Assembly (NCBI GenBank): GCA_022730285.1
Contig: DZCQ01000027.1
Span: 1-13,299 of the forward strand
Length of the DNA stretch: 13,299 bases
From: Flavobacterium psychrophilum
GTDB lineage: Bacteria; Bacteroidota; Bacteroidia; Flavobacteriales; Flavobacteriaceae
Direction: 5' to 3'
Below, one piece after another: positions 7,321-13,299 of the stretch. Under the pieces are notes generated by a model. That model ran no database searches. It was given only the letters and a program-made list of their open reading frames with translations, and was not told the origin of the DNA. A program made the position numbers and the translations under genes. Every line of letters starts with the position of its first letter. The stretch's first letter is position 1.

Positions 7321-8166
7321 ATGAAAAATACACTTCTATTTATTACAATATTTAGTTTTTTTACAACTACAAATGCACAAATTGTAGTTCCACAAGCAAG
7401 TCCTAAAGGTGTTTTATTTCAAACGATTGGTTTAACGGAAGTTGAGGTAAATTATTATAGACCAAGTATGAAAGGAAGAATTATTTTTGGTTCACTCGTT
7501 CCTTTTGGTGCAATCTGGAGAACTGGTGCAAATGAGAATACAACTATTTCTTTTTCTACCGATGTTACTATTGATGGAAAATTGCTTCCAAAAGGGAAAT
7601 ATGCCTTATATACTATTCCAAATCCAGATTCTTGGGAAATGATTTTTTATTCCAATACCTCAAATTGGGGAACTCCAGAAGTTTGGGATGAAAGTAAGGT
7701 TGCCCTGAAAGCATCTGTTAAAGCAGAAATTTCAGACAGAGCTGTAGAATCTTTTACCATAGATATTGCTAATATCGAAACTAATTCGGGATTGTTAGAG
7801 CTTGCTTGGGAAAAAACATTTGTGAACTTAAAAATAGATGTTCCTACTCAAAAAATAGCAATGGAAAATATCGAAAAAGTTTTTGAAGGTCCAACTCCTA
7901 CGGATTATTACACTGCAGCTCAATATTTTTTCCAATACAACGGAGATTTAAAAAAATGTCTTACTTACATTAACAAAGCGTGTGAAAACAATCCTAAGAA
8001 ACCATATTGGTACACCCGTTTAAAATCGCAAATCCAAGCCAAATTAGGCGATAAAAAAGGAGCTGTTGAAACGGCAAAAATATCTTTAGAAGCTGCAAAA
8101 TTAGAAAAAAATGCAGACTATATTAAACTAAATCAGGATAGTATTGAGGAATGGTCTAAAAAATAA
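7321..8166 (+). CDS. Secreted DUF2911 protein
   Basis: The 281-residue protein has a signal peptide (about 1-19, ending TNA before Gln). A DUF2911 domain spans about 22-175, with the family's characteristic VEVNYYRPSMKGR (41-53), PFGAIWRTGANENT (61-74) and KGKYALYTIP (91-100). The remaining 100 residues are helical and look like a tetratricopeptide-type pair of helices around 196-260 (YYTAAQYFF, CLTYINKACENNP, KKGAVETAKISLEAAK). DUF2911 proteins are common in Bacteroidota and have no assigned function; a periplasmic location follows from the signal peptide. It starts 53 bases after the HAD gene and ends nine bases before coaE, so it probably shares a transcript with coaE. Confidence 0.9.
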   Translation: MKNTLLFITIFSFFTTTNAQIVVPQASPKGVLFQTIGLTEVEVNYYRPSMKGRIIFGSLVPFGAIWRTGANENTTISFSTDVTIDGKLLPKGKYALYTIPNPDSWEMIFYSNTSNWGTPEVWDESKVALKASVKAEISDRAVESFTIDIANIETNSGLLELAWEKTFVNLKIDVPTQKIAMENIEKVFEGPTPTDYYTAAQYFFQYNGDLKKCLTYINKACENNPKKPYWYTRLKSQIQAKLGDKKGAVETAKISLEAAKLEKNADYIKLNQDSIEEWSKK

Positions 8167-8175
8167 TAATGCATT

Positions 8176-8763
8176 ATGCTCGCAAAAGTAATTGGGCTAA
8201 CAGGTGGTATAGGTAGTGGCAAATCAACCATTGCTAATTTATTTATACAAAAAAAAATCCCCGTTTATAATAGTGATATAGAAGCAAAAAAAATAATGCA
8301 ACTGCCTAAAACTATTTTGAGTATTCAAAATAAATTTGGAAAATCTATAATTAAAAATAATCAAATAGATACAAAAGAACTTGCCACAATGGCCTTTTCA
8401 AACCCAGATAAGCTAAAAGTTTTAAATCAAATAATTCACCCATTGGTAAAAAATGATTTTGAAAAATGGTTGCAACTACAACAAAGTAAGTTTGTAATTA
8501 AAGAATCAGCAATATTATTTGAAGCAGGAATTGATAAAAATTGTGACGCCATTATTACAGTAACAGCTCCCAAGGAAGTTAGAATTGAGCGAGTTATTAG
8601 TAGGGATAATTCCACAAGAGAAGAGGTTCTAAATAGAATTAAAAATCAATGGACAGAGGATAGAAAAGTTGCTAAAAGTGACTTTGTGATACAAAATATT
8701 GTTTTTTTAGACACAAAAAAGCAATTCTTAAAAATATTTGAATCATTAAATTCCATGTTTTAA
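8176..8763 (+). CDS. coaE: Dephospho-CoA kinase
   Basis: The 195-residue cytosolic enzyme carries out the last step of coenzyme A synthesis, phosphorylating the 3'-hydroxyl of dephospho-CoA with ATP. It has the CoaE P-loop GGIGSGKST (residues 10-18, Lys16), the substrate-binding NSDIEA with Asp34, the conserved IIHPLV, and KESAILFEAG in the middle. A lid segment rich in Arg (ERVISRDNSTREEVLNRI) follows, then the typical late QWTEDRK. Length is normal for the family (about 190-210). It begins nine bases after the DUF2911 gene. The two-component genes downstream are 132 bases away and probably have their own promoter. Confidence 0.95.
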   Translation: MLAKVIGLTGGIGSGKSTIANLFIQKKIPVYNSDIEAKKIMQLPKTILSIQNKFGKSIIKNNQIDTKELATMAFSNPDKLKVLNQIIHPLVKNDFEKWLQLQQSKFVIKESAILFEAGIDKNCDAIITVTAPKEVRIERVISRDNSTREEVLNRIKNQWTEDRKVAKSDFVIQNIVFLDTKKQFLKIFESLNSMF

Positions 8764-8883
8764 ATATTAATTTAGAATAGTTATTTGTACAAAAAAACTG
8801 TTTTATTTGTTCAATATTATTATAATATAACAGATATTTGTTAATATTTGGTTAATTATAAATAAAGTCAAATGTTAAAATAT

Positions 8884-8891
8884 TAAATTTG
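8884..8891 (+). promoter_or_regulatory. Possible -7 box at histidine kinase start
   Basis: TAAATTTG is an exact TAnnTTTG match ending only four bases before the ATG at 8896. If used, transcription would begin at or next to the start codon and give a leaderless mRNA. No TTG is present at the expected -33 distance, so it may be chance in this AT-rich gap. Confidence 0.3.
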
Positions 8892-8895
8892 TTTG

Positions 8896-10479
8896 ATGAA
8901 TAAAACATTATTTAGGCTAGTTGTTCTCTTAATGACTATTTCCCTGTTAGGGATTATAGCTGTTCAAGCTTATTTAATCAATGCGTCTTTTAAAAATAAG
9001 GAAGAGCAATTTAAATACCAAGTGAAACAAGTTTTAGGAAATGTTTCTAAAAAAATTGAGGAACAAGAAACCTATACTTTCCTTAGTAGATTTAACAAAC
9101 TGAAAGATAGTATTGGAAAAACACCACAACAAAGTGAACTTCTTAAGTTTTTTTATGTTGAAAAAAATGGAATAACTAACGAGACCATAATTTATTCAAA
9201 CAGTATCATTCCCGAAGATTATTCTATACCTACATCGTTCTTTGATAAGAAAAATGATTCTGCAAAAATTAAAAACTTTGTTTCTAAAAGAGTTACCGAA
9301 GTATATAAAAAAAACACTTTTGACAATTCTACAATTCAGCACGAAACCGTTCCCTCAGAAAAAATTCAAAAATATGGACGAATGGATATTTTGGACAAAG
9401 TGCAATATGGGATTTATTTTAAAGATATTGCAGCAACACGTTCTATAACCCAAAGAGTTTCTAATAAACAATTATACAATCTTTTGTTATCCGAGTTGCA
9501 TGGATATGGAATTAAAACTCCTTTTGAATTTGCAATTTACAGCAATGGTCTTGCAACAAAAGTAAAGTCAGAAAAATTTAAGTTTGATAAAATATATACC
9601 TACGATATCCCAATTTTTACAGATAACGATGGTGTTAGTGTTTATCAACTAATGGTTAGCTTTCCTAAAAAGAAATTATTCTTAATGTCTGATTTAGTCG
9701 CAATTGCAATGCTATCCTTAATTTTTACAATAATTATAATTGTAGCTTATTATAGTGCATTAAAGCAACTACGTACACAAAGACATATATCGGAAATAAA
9801 AACCGATTTTATAAATAATATGACCCACGAGTTTAAAACACCAATTGCAACCATCAACCTTGCTTTAGATGCCATAAAGAACCCGAAAATTATTGATGAC
9901 AAAGAAAAAGTTTTGCGCTATTTGCAAATGATTAAAGACGAAAATAAACGAATGCATGCACAAGTAGAAAACGTATTGCAAATTTCTAAACTCGAAAAAA
10001 GAGAATTAGATATTCCAAAAGAAAATAATAATATAAACGATATAATTGAAGATGCACTAGAGCATGTAAGCTTAATAATTCAAGACAGACAAGGAAGTGT
10101 AAGTTTAGACTTAAAAGCTACTCAAACAAATGTTCTTGTAAATGATACACATTTTACAAATGTTCTTGTAAATATTCTAGAAAACGGCATTAAATATTCA
10201 CCCGAAAAACCATTGCTAGAAGTAAGTACTGAAAATAGCAAAAATTTTATTTTTATAAAAATAAAAGACCACGGTCAAGGCATAAGCAAAATAGCACAGA
10301 AAAAGATTTTTGATAAGTTTTATAGAGAACATACAGGCGATATTCATAATGTAAAAGGACATGGACTAGGCTTAGCTTATGTAAAAAGAATCGTGGAAGA
10401 CCATAATGGTGAAATTTCTGTTGAAAGCGAAAAAGGAAAAGGGAGCACATTTGTAATAAAATTACCACTAACATTTTAA
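8896..10479 (+). CDS. Membrane sensor histidine kinase, RprX type
   Basis: The 527-residue inner-membrane kinase has a first transmembrane helix at about 8-28, a periplasmic sensor region of about 235 residues (29-263) without a recognised domain, and a second helix at about 264-287. The HisKA helix follows almost directly with no HAMP linker: MTHEFKTPIATI, phospho-acceptor His311. The HATPase_c domain has an N-box with Asn426 and Asn430, G1 box DHGQGI (458-463), F-box IFDKFYR and G2 box GHGLGL (488-493). All catalytic parts are intact. The order matches Bacteroidota RprX-like kinases. A TTG at 8893 could extend the protein by one residue; the ATG at 8896 is preferred. The partner regulator starts three bases after the stop. 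The signal sensed is unknown. Confidence 0.93.
   Translation: MNKTLFRLVVLLMTISLLGIIAVQAYLINASFKNKEEQFKYQVKQVLGNVSKKIEEQETYTFLSRFNKLKDSIGKTPQQSELLKFFYVEKNGITNETIIYSNSIIPEDYSIPTSFFDKKNDSAKIKNFVSKRVTEVYKKNTFDNSTIQHETVPSEKIQKYGRMDILDKVQYGIYFKDIAATRSITQRVSNKQLYNLLLSELHGYGIKTPFEFAIYSNGLATKVKSEKFKFDKIYTYDIPIFTDNDGVSVYQLMVSFPKKKLFLMSDLVAIAMLSLIFTIIIIVAYYSALKQLRTQRHISEIKTDFINNMTHEFKTPIATINLALDAIKNPKIIDDKEKVLRYLQMIKDENKRMHAQVENVLQISKLEKRELDIPKENNNINDIIEDALEHVSLIIQDRQGSVSLDLKATQTNVLVNDTHFTNVLVNILENGIKYSPEKPLLEVSTENSKNFIFIKIKDHGQGISKIAQKKIFDKFYREHTGDIHNVKGHGLGLAYVKRIVEDHNGEISVESEKGKGSTFVIKLPLTF
10126..10173 (+). repeat. 18-bp exact direct repeat inside kinase N-box region
   Basis: ACAAATGTTCTTGTAAAT occurs at 10126-10143 and again at 10156-10173, 30 bases apart and in the same frame, so both copies encode TNVLVN. 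The second copy contains the first N-box asparagine of the ATP-binding domain. Confidence 0.9.
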
Positions 10480-10482
10480 TAT

Positions 10483-11181
10483 ATGGAAACAAAAAAAATA
10501 TTACTAGTTGAAGACGATCCAAATTTTGGATCAATATTAAGGGATTATTTAAGTATGAACGACTATGATGTTGTTCTAGCAAAAAACGGGATGGAAGGGT
10601 TTGAAAAATTTAAGAAAGATACTTACGACTTGTGTATTCTTGATGTTATGATGCCTTACAAAGACGGATATACGCTAGCAAAAGAAATAAGAGAGAAGAA
10701 CAAAGAAGTGCCTATTATTTTTCTTACAGCAAAATCTATGAAAGAAGATGTGCTAAAAGGCTATAAAGTTGGAGCAGATGATTACTTAAATAAACCATTT
10801 GATTCGGAAGTTTTATTAGTAAAAATTAAAGCAATTATTCAGCGAAAAGCAATAGAAACCAAAGCAGATGTTGCCAAGTTTGAATTTAAAATAGGAAAAT
10901 TTGATTTAAACTCGAAACTTCGATTTTTAACTTTTCCTGGAGAAGATCCAATAAAACTTTCTCCTAAAGAAAATGAATTGCTCAAAATGCTTGCTCTTCA
11001 TGAAAACGATTTAATGTCCAGAGAACTAGCTTTAACAAAAATATGGAGAGACGATAATTATTTTACTTCTAGAAGTATGGACGTATATATCGCCAAACTC
11101 CGTAAATATTTAAAGCTCGACGAAAATGTAGAAATCTTAAATATTCATGGCGAAGGGTTTAGGCTTGTTGTTAAAGCTTAG
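10483..11181 (+). CDS. OmpR-family response regulator, RprY type
   Basis: The 232-residue regulator has a receiver domain at 1-122 with acidic pocket Glu10/Asp11/Asp12, phospho-acceptor Asp54 in LCILDVMMP, Thr82 and Lys104. A winged-helix DNA-binding domain spans about 130-232, with LSPKENELLKMLA, then RELALTKIW, the recognition helix SRSMDVYIAKLRKYL, and the HGEGFRLV wing. All phosphotransfer residues are present. It starts three bases after the kinase gene, a clear kinase-regulator operon. It resembles RprY of Bacteroidota; its targets cannot be read from this window. The hairpin at 11205-11242 closes the unit. Confidence 0.95.
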   Translation: METKKILLVEDDPNFGSILRDYLSMNDYDVVLAKNGMEGFEKFKKDTYDLCILDVMMPYKDGYTLAKEIREKNKEVPIIFLTAKSMKEDVLKGYKVGADDYLNKPFDSEVLLVKIKAIIQRKAIETKADVAKFEFKIGKFDLNSKLRFLTFPGEDPIKLSPKENELLKMLALHENDLMSRELALTKIWRDDNYFTSRSMDVYIAKLRKYLKLDENVEILNIHGEGFRLVVKA

Positions 11182-11204
11182 TATTTTCAGTATTTTGTCA
11201 AACA

Positions 11205-11242
11205 AAAAAAACTTTGTTATAATCATATAACAAAGTTTTTTT
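11205..11242. terminator. Strong bidirectional terminator between converging genes
   Basis: A 16-bp perfect stem (A7 then CTTTGTTAT at 11205-11220; ATAACAAAG then T7 at 11227-11242) encloses the six-base loop AATCAT. Past a single bulged A, pairing continues with C-G and AAA-TTT. The A and T tracts at the two ends suit termination in both directions, for the response regulator and for the OmpA gene ending at 11297. Confidence 0.85.
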
Positions 11243-11296
11243 GTTTACTCTAACAAGAATAAGCTTTTGAGCTATTTTTTTCTTAACAAAAAAGGC

Positions 11297-12838
11297 TTAT
11301 TTTTTTATTATAAATTCTACCCTTCTATCCAATGCAAATTCTTTCTCAGAACATTTTGCACCACAATTAGATAGTGGTTTGGTTTCTCCAAATCCTTCTG
11401 ATTCTAATCTGTTTTTAGAAATCCCGTTAATTATTAACTGTTTTTTTACTTCATTTGCTCTTTTCTTAGATAAAATTATATTGTATTTATCGGAAGCACG
11501 AGAATCTGTGTAAGCGTTAATTATTATATTTAAATTTGGATTTTCATTTAAAACAGTAACAACTTTGTTAAGAGATAGTAAGGATTCTTTTTTGATAATG
11601 TGTTTGTCTAAATCAAAGTATATGTTTTCTAAAACAATAGCATTATCTGTTAAAATTGCTCTTTTCTGATCTAGATCGATATTCACAACTACATCTTTGT
11701 TTGTATTAATACTTGGAGATTTATGTTCCTCATAGCCTTCTTTTGTTGCTGCTACTTGATAGTCATTTAGTGGAGAAACTTCAAAGGAGTAATTTCCATT
11801 TCCGTCGGTATTTTTAGTACTTATCGTGTTTCCATTTTTATCTATAAGCATTACGGCTACATTTGGAAGTGGTGTTTTGCTATTTAGTTCGGTTACAGCT
11901 CCATTAATAATTGTTGGAACTTGCTTTCTTTTAAAGTGGTACACATCATATAATCCTTCTCCCCCTTTTTTGTTAGAACTTATAAAGCCACTATTTTTAG
12001 ATGCTAAAATAAAAGAAACATCGTCATTTGAACTGTTAATTGTATTTCCTAAATTTAGAGGAGTATAATAGGTGTTGTCTGTTTTTTTAGAAACAAATAC
12101 ATCGTATCCACCAAAACCATTAGGAGTATTAGATGAGAAATAAATTGTTCCATTTCCTTCTAAGGATTCATATGGGTAGTTTTCATCTGCTGGAGTGTTT
12201 ATTGTATTTCCTAAATTAGTTGGATTTGTTGGTATTCCTTTGTCATTTAGAGTTGCTTCATATAAGTCATAACCACCGTAACCACCAGGCTTATTTGAAG
12301 AAAAATATATTTTTTTGCCATCAGCAGATAGAGAAGGGTTTTCTATCGAGTAGTTAGAATTGTTAAAATCTACTGGAGTTTCATTAACCCATGTGTATTT
12401 TTGATCATCAAAATCTACTTTATATAACTGAAAATTTTTAGTGTCTGTATTGTTTGTTTTTGTAAAATAAGCATTTTTTTTGTCATTGCTAAAGCAAATT
12501 CCGCCTTCGTTTCCTTTAGAATCTAATGTATATGAAAAAAAACTAGGTTTGGATAATTCTTCGTTAGCATCATAGTTTACACAATATAAGGTGGAAAATG
12601 GTGCGTTTGTAAGTTTATCTTTTGCAGGAAATATAGCTCCAGTTTTTTTAGAAGAGTAAATGATATATTTATCATTAAAAAATGTGGCACCAATATCAGA
12701 TAATTTACTGTTAATTGGAGTTTTTTTAATTGTAAATAAATCTTTAGAGGTTTGTACAGGGATATTTGTTGTTGGATTTTGAGCAAATGTGTAATTTGAA
12801 ATAATAATTGTAAAAAATAAAATTTGTAATTTCTTCAT
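11297..12838 (-). CDS. OmpA-family protein with PD40 propeller, PorE-like layout
   Basis: The 513-residue protein has a signal peptide (about 1-19, ending TFA before Gln). A PD40/WD40-like propeller spans about 45-300, with repeats such as LSADGKKIYFSSNKPGGYGG (170-189) and TIYFSSNTPNGFGGYDVF (231-248). A carboxypeptidase-regulatory-like beta domain follows (about 308-390, with ITD-type GNGNYSFEV), then an OmpA C-terminal domain (402-513). The latter has NIYFDLDK, AYTDSRAS with Asp445, LSKKRA, paired cysteines in NCGAKC (492 and 496), and DRRVEF. This order matches PorE of the type IX secretion system and its many Bacteroidota paralogues, but it lacks PorE's N-terminal TPR repeats and lipobox. 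A peptidoglycan-bound envelope protein is likely. No PorP/SprF-type partner lies beside it within the window. Confidence 0.92.
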   Translation of the reverse strand: MKKLQILFFTIIISNYTFAQNPTTNIPVQTSKDLFTIKKTPINSKLSDIGATFFNDKYIIYSSKKTGAIFPAKDKLTNAPFSTLYCVNYDANEELSKPSFFSYTLDSKGNEGGICFSNDKKNAYFTKTNNTDTKNFQLYKVDFDDQKYTWVNETPVDFNNSNYSIENPSLSADGKKIYFSSNKPGGYGGYDLYEATLNDKGIPTNPTNLGNTINTPADENYPYESLEGNGTIYFSSNTPNGFGGYDVFVSKKTDNTYYTPLNLGNTINSSNDDVSFILASKNSGFISSNKKGGEGLYDVYHFKRKQVPTIINGAVTELNSKTPLPNVAVMLIDKNGNTISTKNTDGNGNYSFEVSPLNDYQVAATKEGYEEHKSPSINTNKDVVVNIDLDQKRAILTDNAIVLENIYFDLDKHIIKKESLLSLNKVVTVLNENPNLNIIINAYTDSRASDKYNIILSKKRANEVKKQLIINGISKNRLESEGFGETKPLSNCGAKCSEKEFALDRRVEFIIKK

Positions 12839-12871
12839 AAATAACTGATTATTAGGTTTTTTTTTCGAGTG

Positions 12872-12902
12872 CGAATGTAATTTTAATTATTTACAAAAGC
12901 AA
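12872..12902 (-). promoter_or_regulatory. Bacteroidota-type promoter for the OmpA/PD40 gene
   Basis: On the minus strand, TTG (12902-12900) is followed by exactly 20 bases and then TACATTCG (12879-12872), one base off TAnnTTTG. The spacing is the same as at the DUF1573 promoter. A 33-base leader would precede the ATG. Confidence 0.55.
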
Positions 12903-12912
12903 TAAAAAAGAA

Positions 12913-12937
12913 AAAAAAAGCTTTTTTTATCGATAAA
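12913..12937 (-). terminator. AT-rich palindromic block, possible terminator
   Basis: Two overlapping palindromes lie here: A7-GC-T7 (12913-12928) and TTTATCGATAAA (12926-12937). They follow the stop of the exosortase-associated gene by about 57 bases on the minus strand and are followed by a long T-run in that direction. No loop is present between the half-sites, so a stable terminator hairpin is uncertain. Confidence 0.3.
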
Positions 12938-12994
12938 GTGTAAAAAAAGAGTTATAAAATGGTAAATAAATTGTTTGTTTTAGTGGTATTTCCT

Positions 12995-13297
12995 TTACTT
13001 CTTAGCTTGTTGTTGAAAATAAAATCCAGCAATAAATAACAATAAAAACAGAGGTTGTATGATAAATCTTCTGCTGTAAAATAGTATCATTTTTGATTCA
13101 GAACTTAAAAACTCTAAAACAAAGATAAATAAGCCTAAAAGTATTAGTAGTAGGAATATATAAAGGTATATTAAAAAAAATATTTTAGACTTATCTTTGA
13201 ATACTAAATAGATTATTCCTAATGAAATTGCACTGTTTATGAAGTATCTTATTATTAAATTTATAATTAATAATGCTAAATTATATTTTGGATATTC
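12995..13297 (-). CDS. Exosortase-F-associated membrane protein, C-terminal part
   Basis: An open frame enters from the right edge and runs 100 residues to a TAA at 12997-12995; its start lies outside the window. It is very hydrophobic, with about three transmembrane stretches (near residues 8-33, 39-62 and 76-95 of the visible part). The sequence NSAISLGIIYLVFKDKS, then MILFYSRRFIIQPLFLLLF and a short hydrophilic end QQQAKK, matches my memory of the flavobacterial family found next to exosortase XrtF (TIGR04127-type, about 140-150 residues). Those genes normally lie directly downstream of xrtF, which would place the exosortase just beyond the window end. Exosortases are membrane cysteine proteases/transpeptidases that process sorting-signal proteins; the role of this partner is not established. 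The identification is by eye and fairly confident. Confidence 0.75.
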   Translation of the reverse strand, partial: EYPKYNLALLIINLIIRYFINSAISLGIIYLVFKDKSKIFFLIYLYIFLLLILLGLFIFVLEFLSSESKMILFYSRRFIIQPLFLLLFIAGFYFQQQAKK

Positions 13298-13299
13298 TG

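Noticed and set aside
8764..8895. Small hairpin ATATTA-TTA-TAATAT in the gap after coaE as a terminator
   Set aside because: The stem is only six A-T pairs with no T-run following, and such palindromes are common by chance in this AT-rich gap.
9242..9448. 68-codon ORF overlapping the kinase sensor region
   Set aside because: It sits wholly inside a continuous kinase frame and has no recognisable content.
11258..11301. Inverted repeat AATAAGC/GCTTATT overlapping the stop of the OmpA/PD40 gene
   Set aside because: It is short with a 30-base loop, and the adjacent 16-bp hairpin is a far better terminator.
12577..12786. 69-codon minus-strand ORF overlapping the OmpA/PD40 gene
   Set aside because: It is an alternate-frame shadow of the signal-peptide end of the real gene and has no independent features.

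Overview
The window comes from an AT-rich member of the Bacteroidota, most likely Flavobacteriaceae. Supporting signs are TTG-N20-TAnnTTTG-type promoters, lipoproteins with acidic residues straight after the lipobox cysteine (the Bacteroidota surface-export signal), DUF1573 and DUF2911 proteins, an OmpA protein with PD40 repeats, and the C-terminal part of an exosortase-F-associated membrane protein. No tRNA, rRNA, CRISPR array or insertion sequence was seen.

Region 1 (7-5894, + strand) is a tight run of cell-envelope genes. In order they are a small lipoprotein, a lipoprotein with a seven-repeat RCC1-like propeller, an OmpA-domain protein with a lectin-like middle, a short relic resembling a type IX secretion tail, a second small lipoprotein, and a 753-residue secreted fibre-like protein with a Peptidase_S74 self-cleaving chaperone domain. 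Gaps are mostly 2-20 bases and the run closes at a strong bidirectional terminator (5957-5981). All intact members carry export signals, and the three lipoproteins look destined for the outside of the outer membrane. I infer a co-expressed surface assembly; its function is not known to me.

Region 2 (6009-8763) holds more ordinary genes. A secreted DUF1573 protein lies on the minus strand and is divergent from a HAD-family sugar-phosphate phosphatase/mutase. A secreted DUF2911 protein and dephospho-CoA kinase (coaE) follow.

Region 3 (8896-11181) is a two-component system of the Bacteroidota RprX/RprY type: a membrane histidine kinase without a HAMP domain and an OmpR-family regulator. It ends at a 16-bp hairpin shared with the converging gene.

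Region 4 (11297-13297, minus strand) encodes an OmpA/PD40/carboxypeptidase-regulatory protein related in architecture to PorE. Upstream of it, running off the window end, is the C-terminal 100 residues of an exosortase-F-associated membrane protein; the exosortase gene itself would be expected just outside the window.
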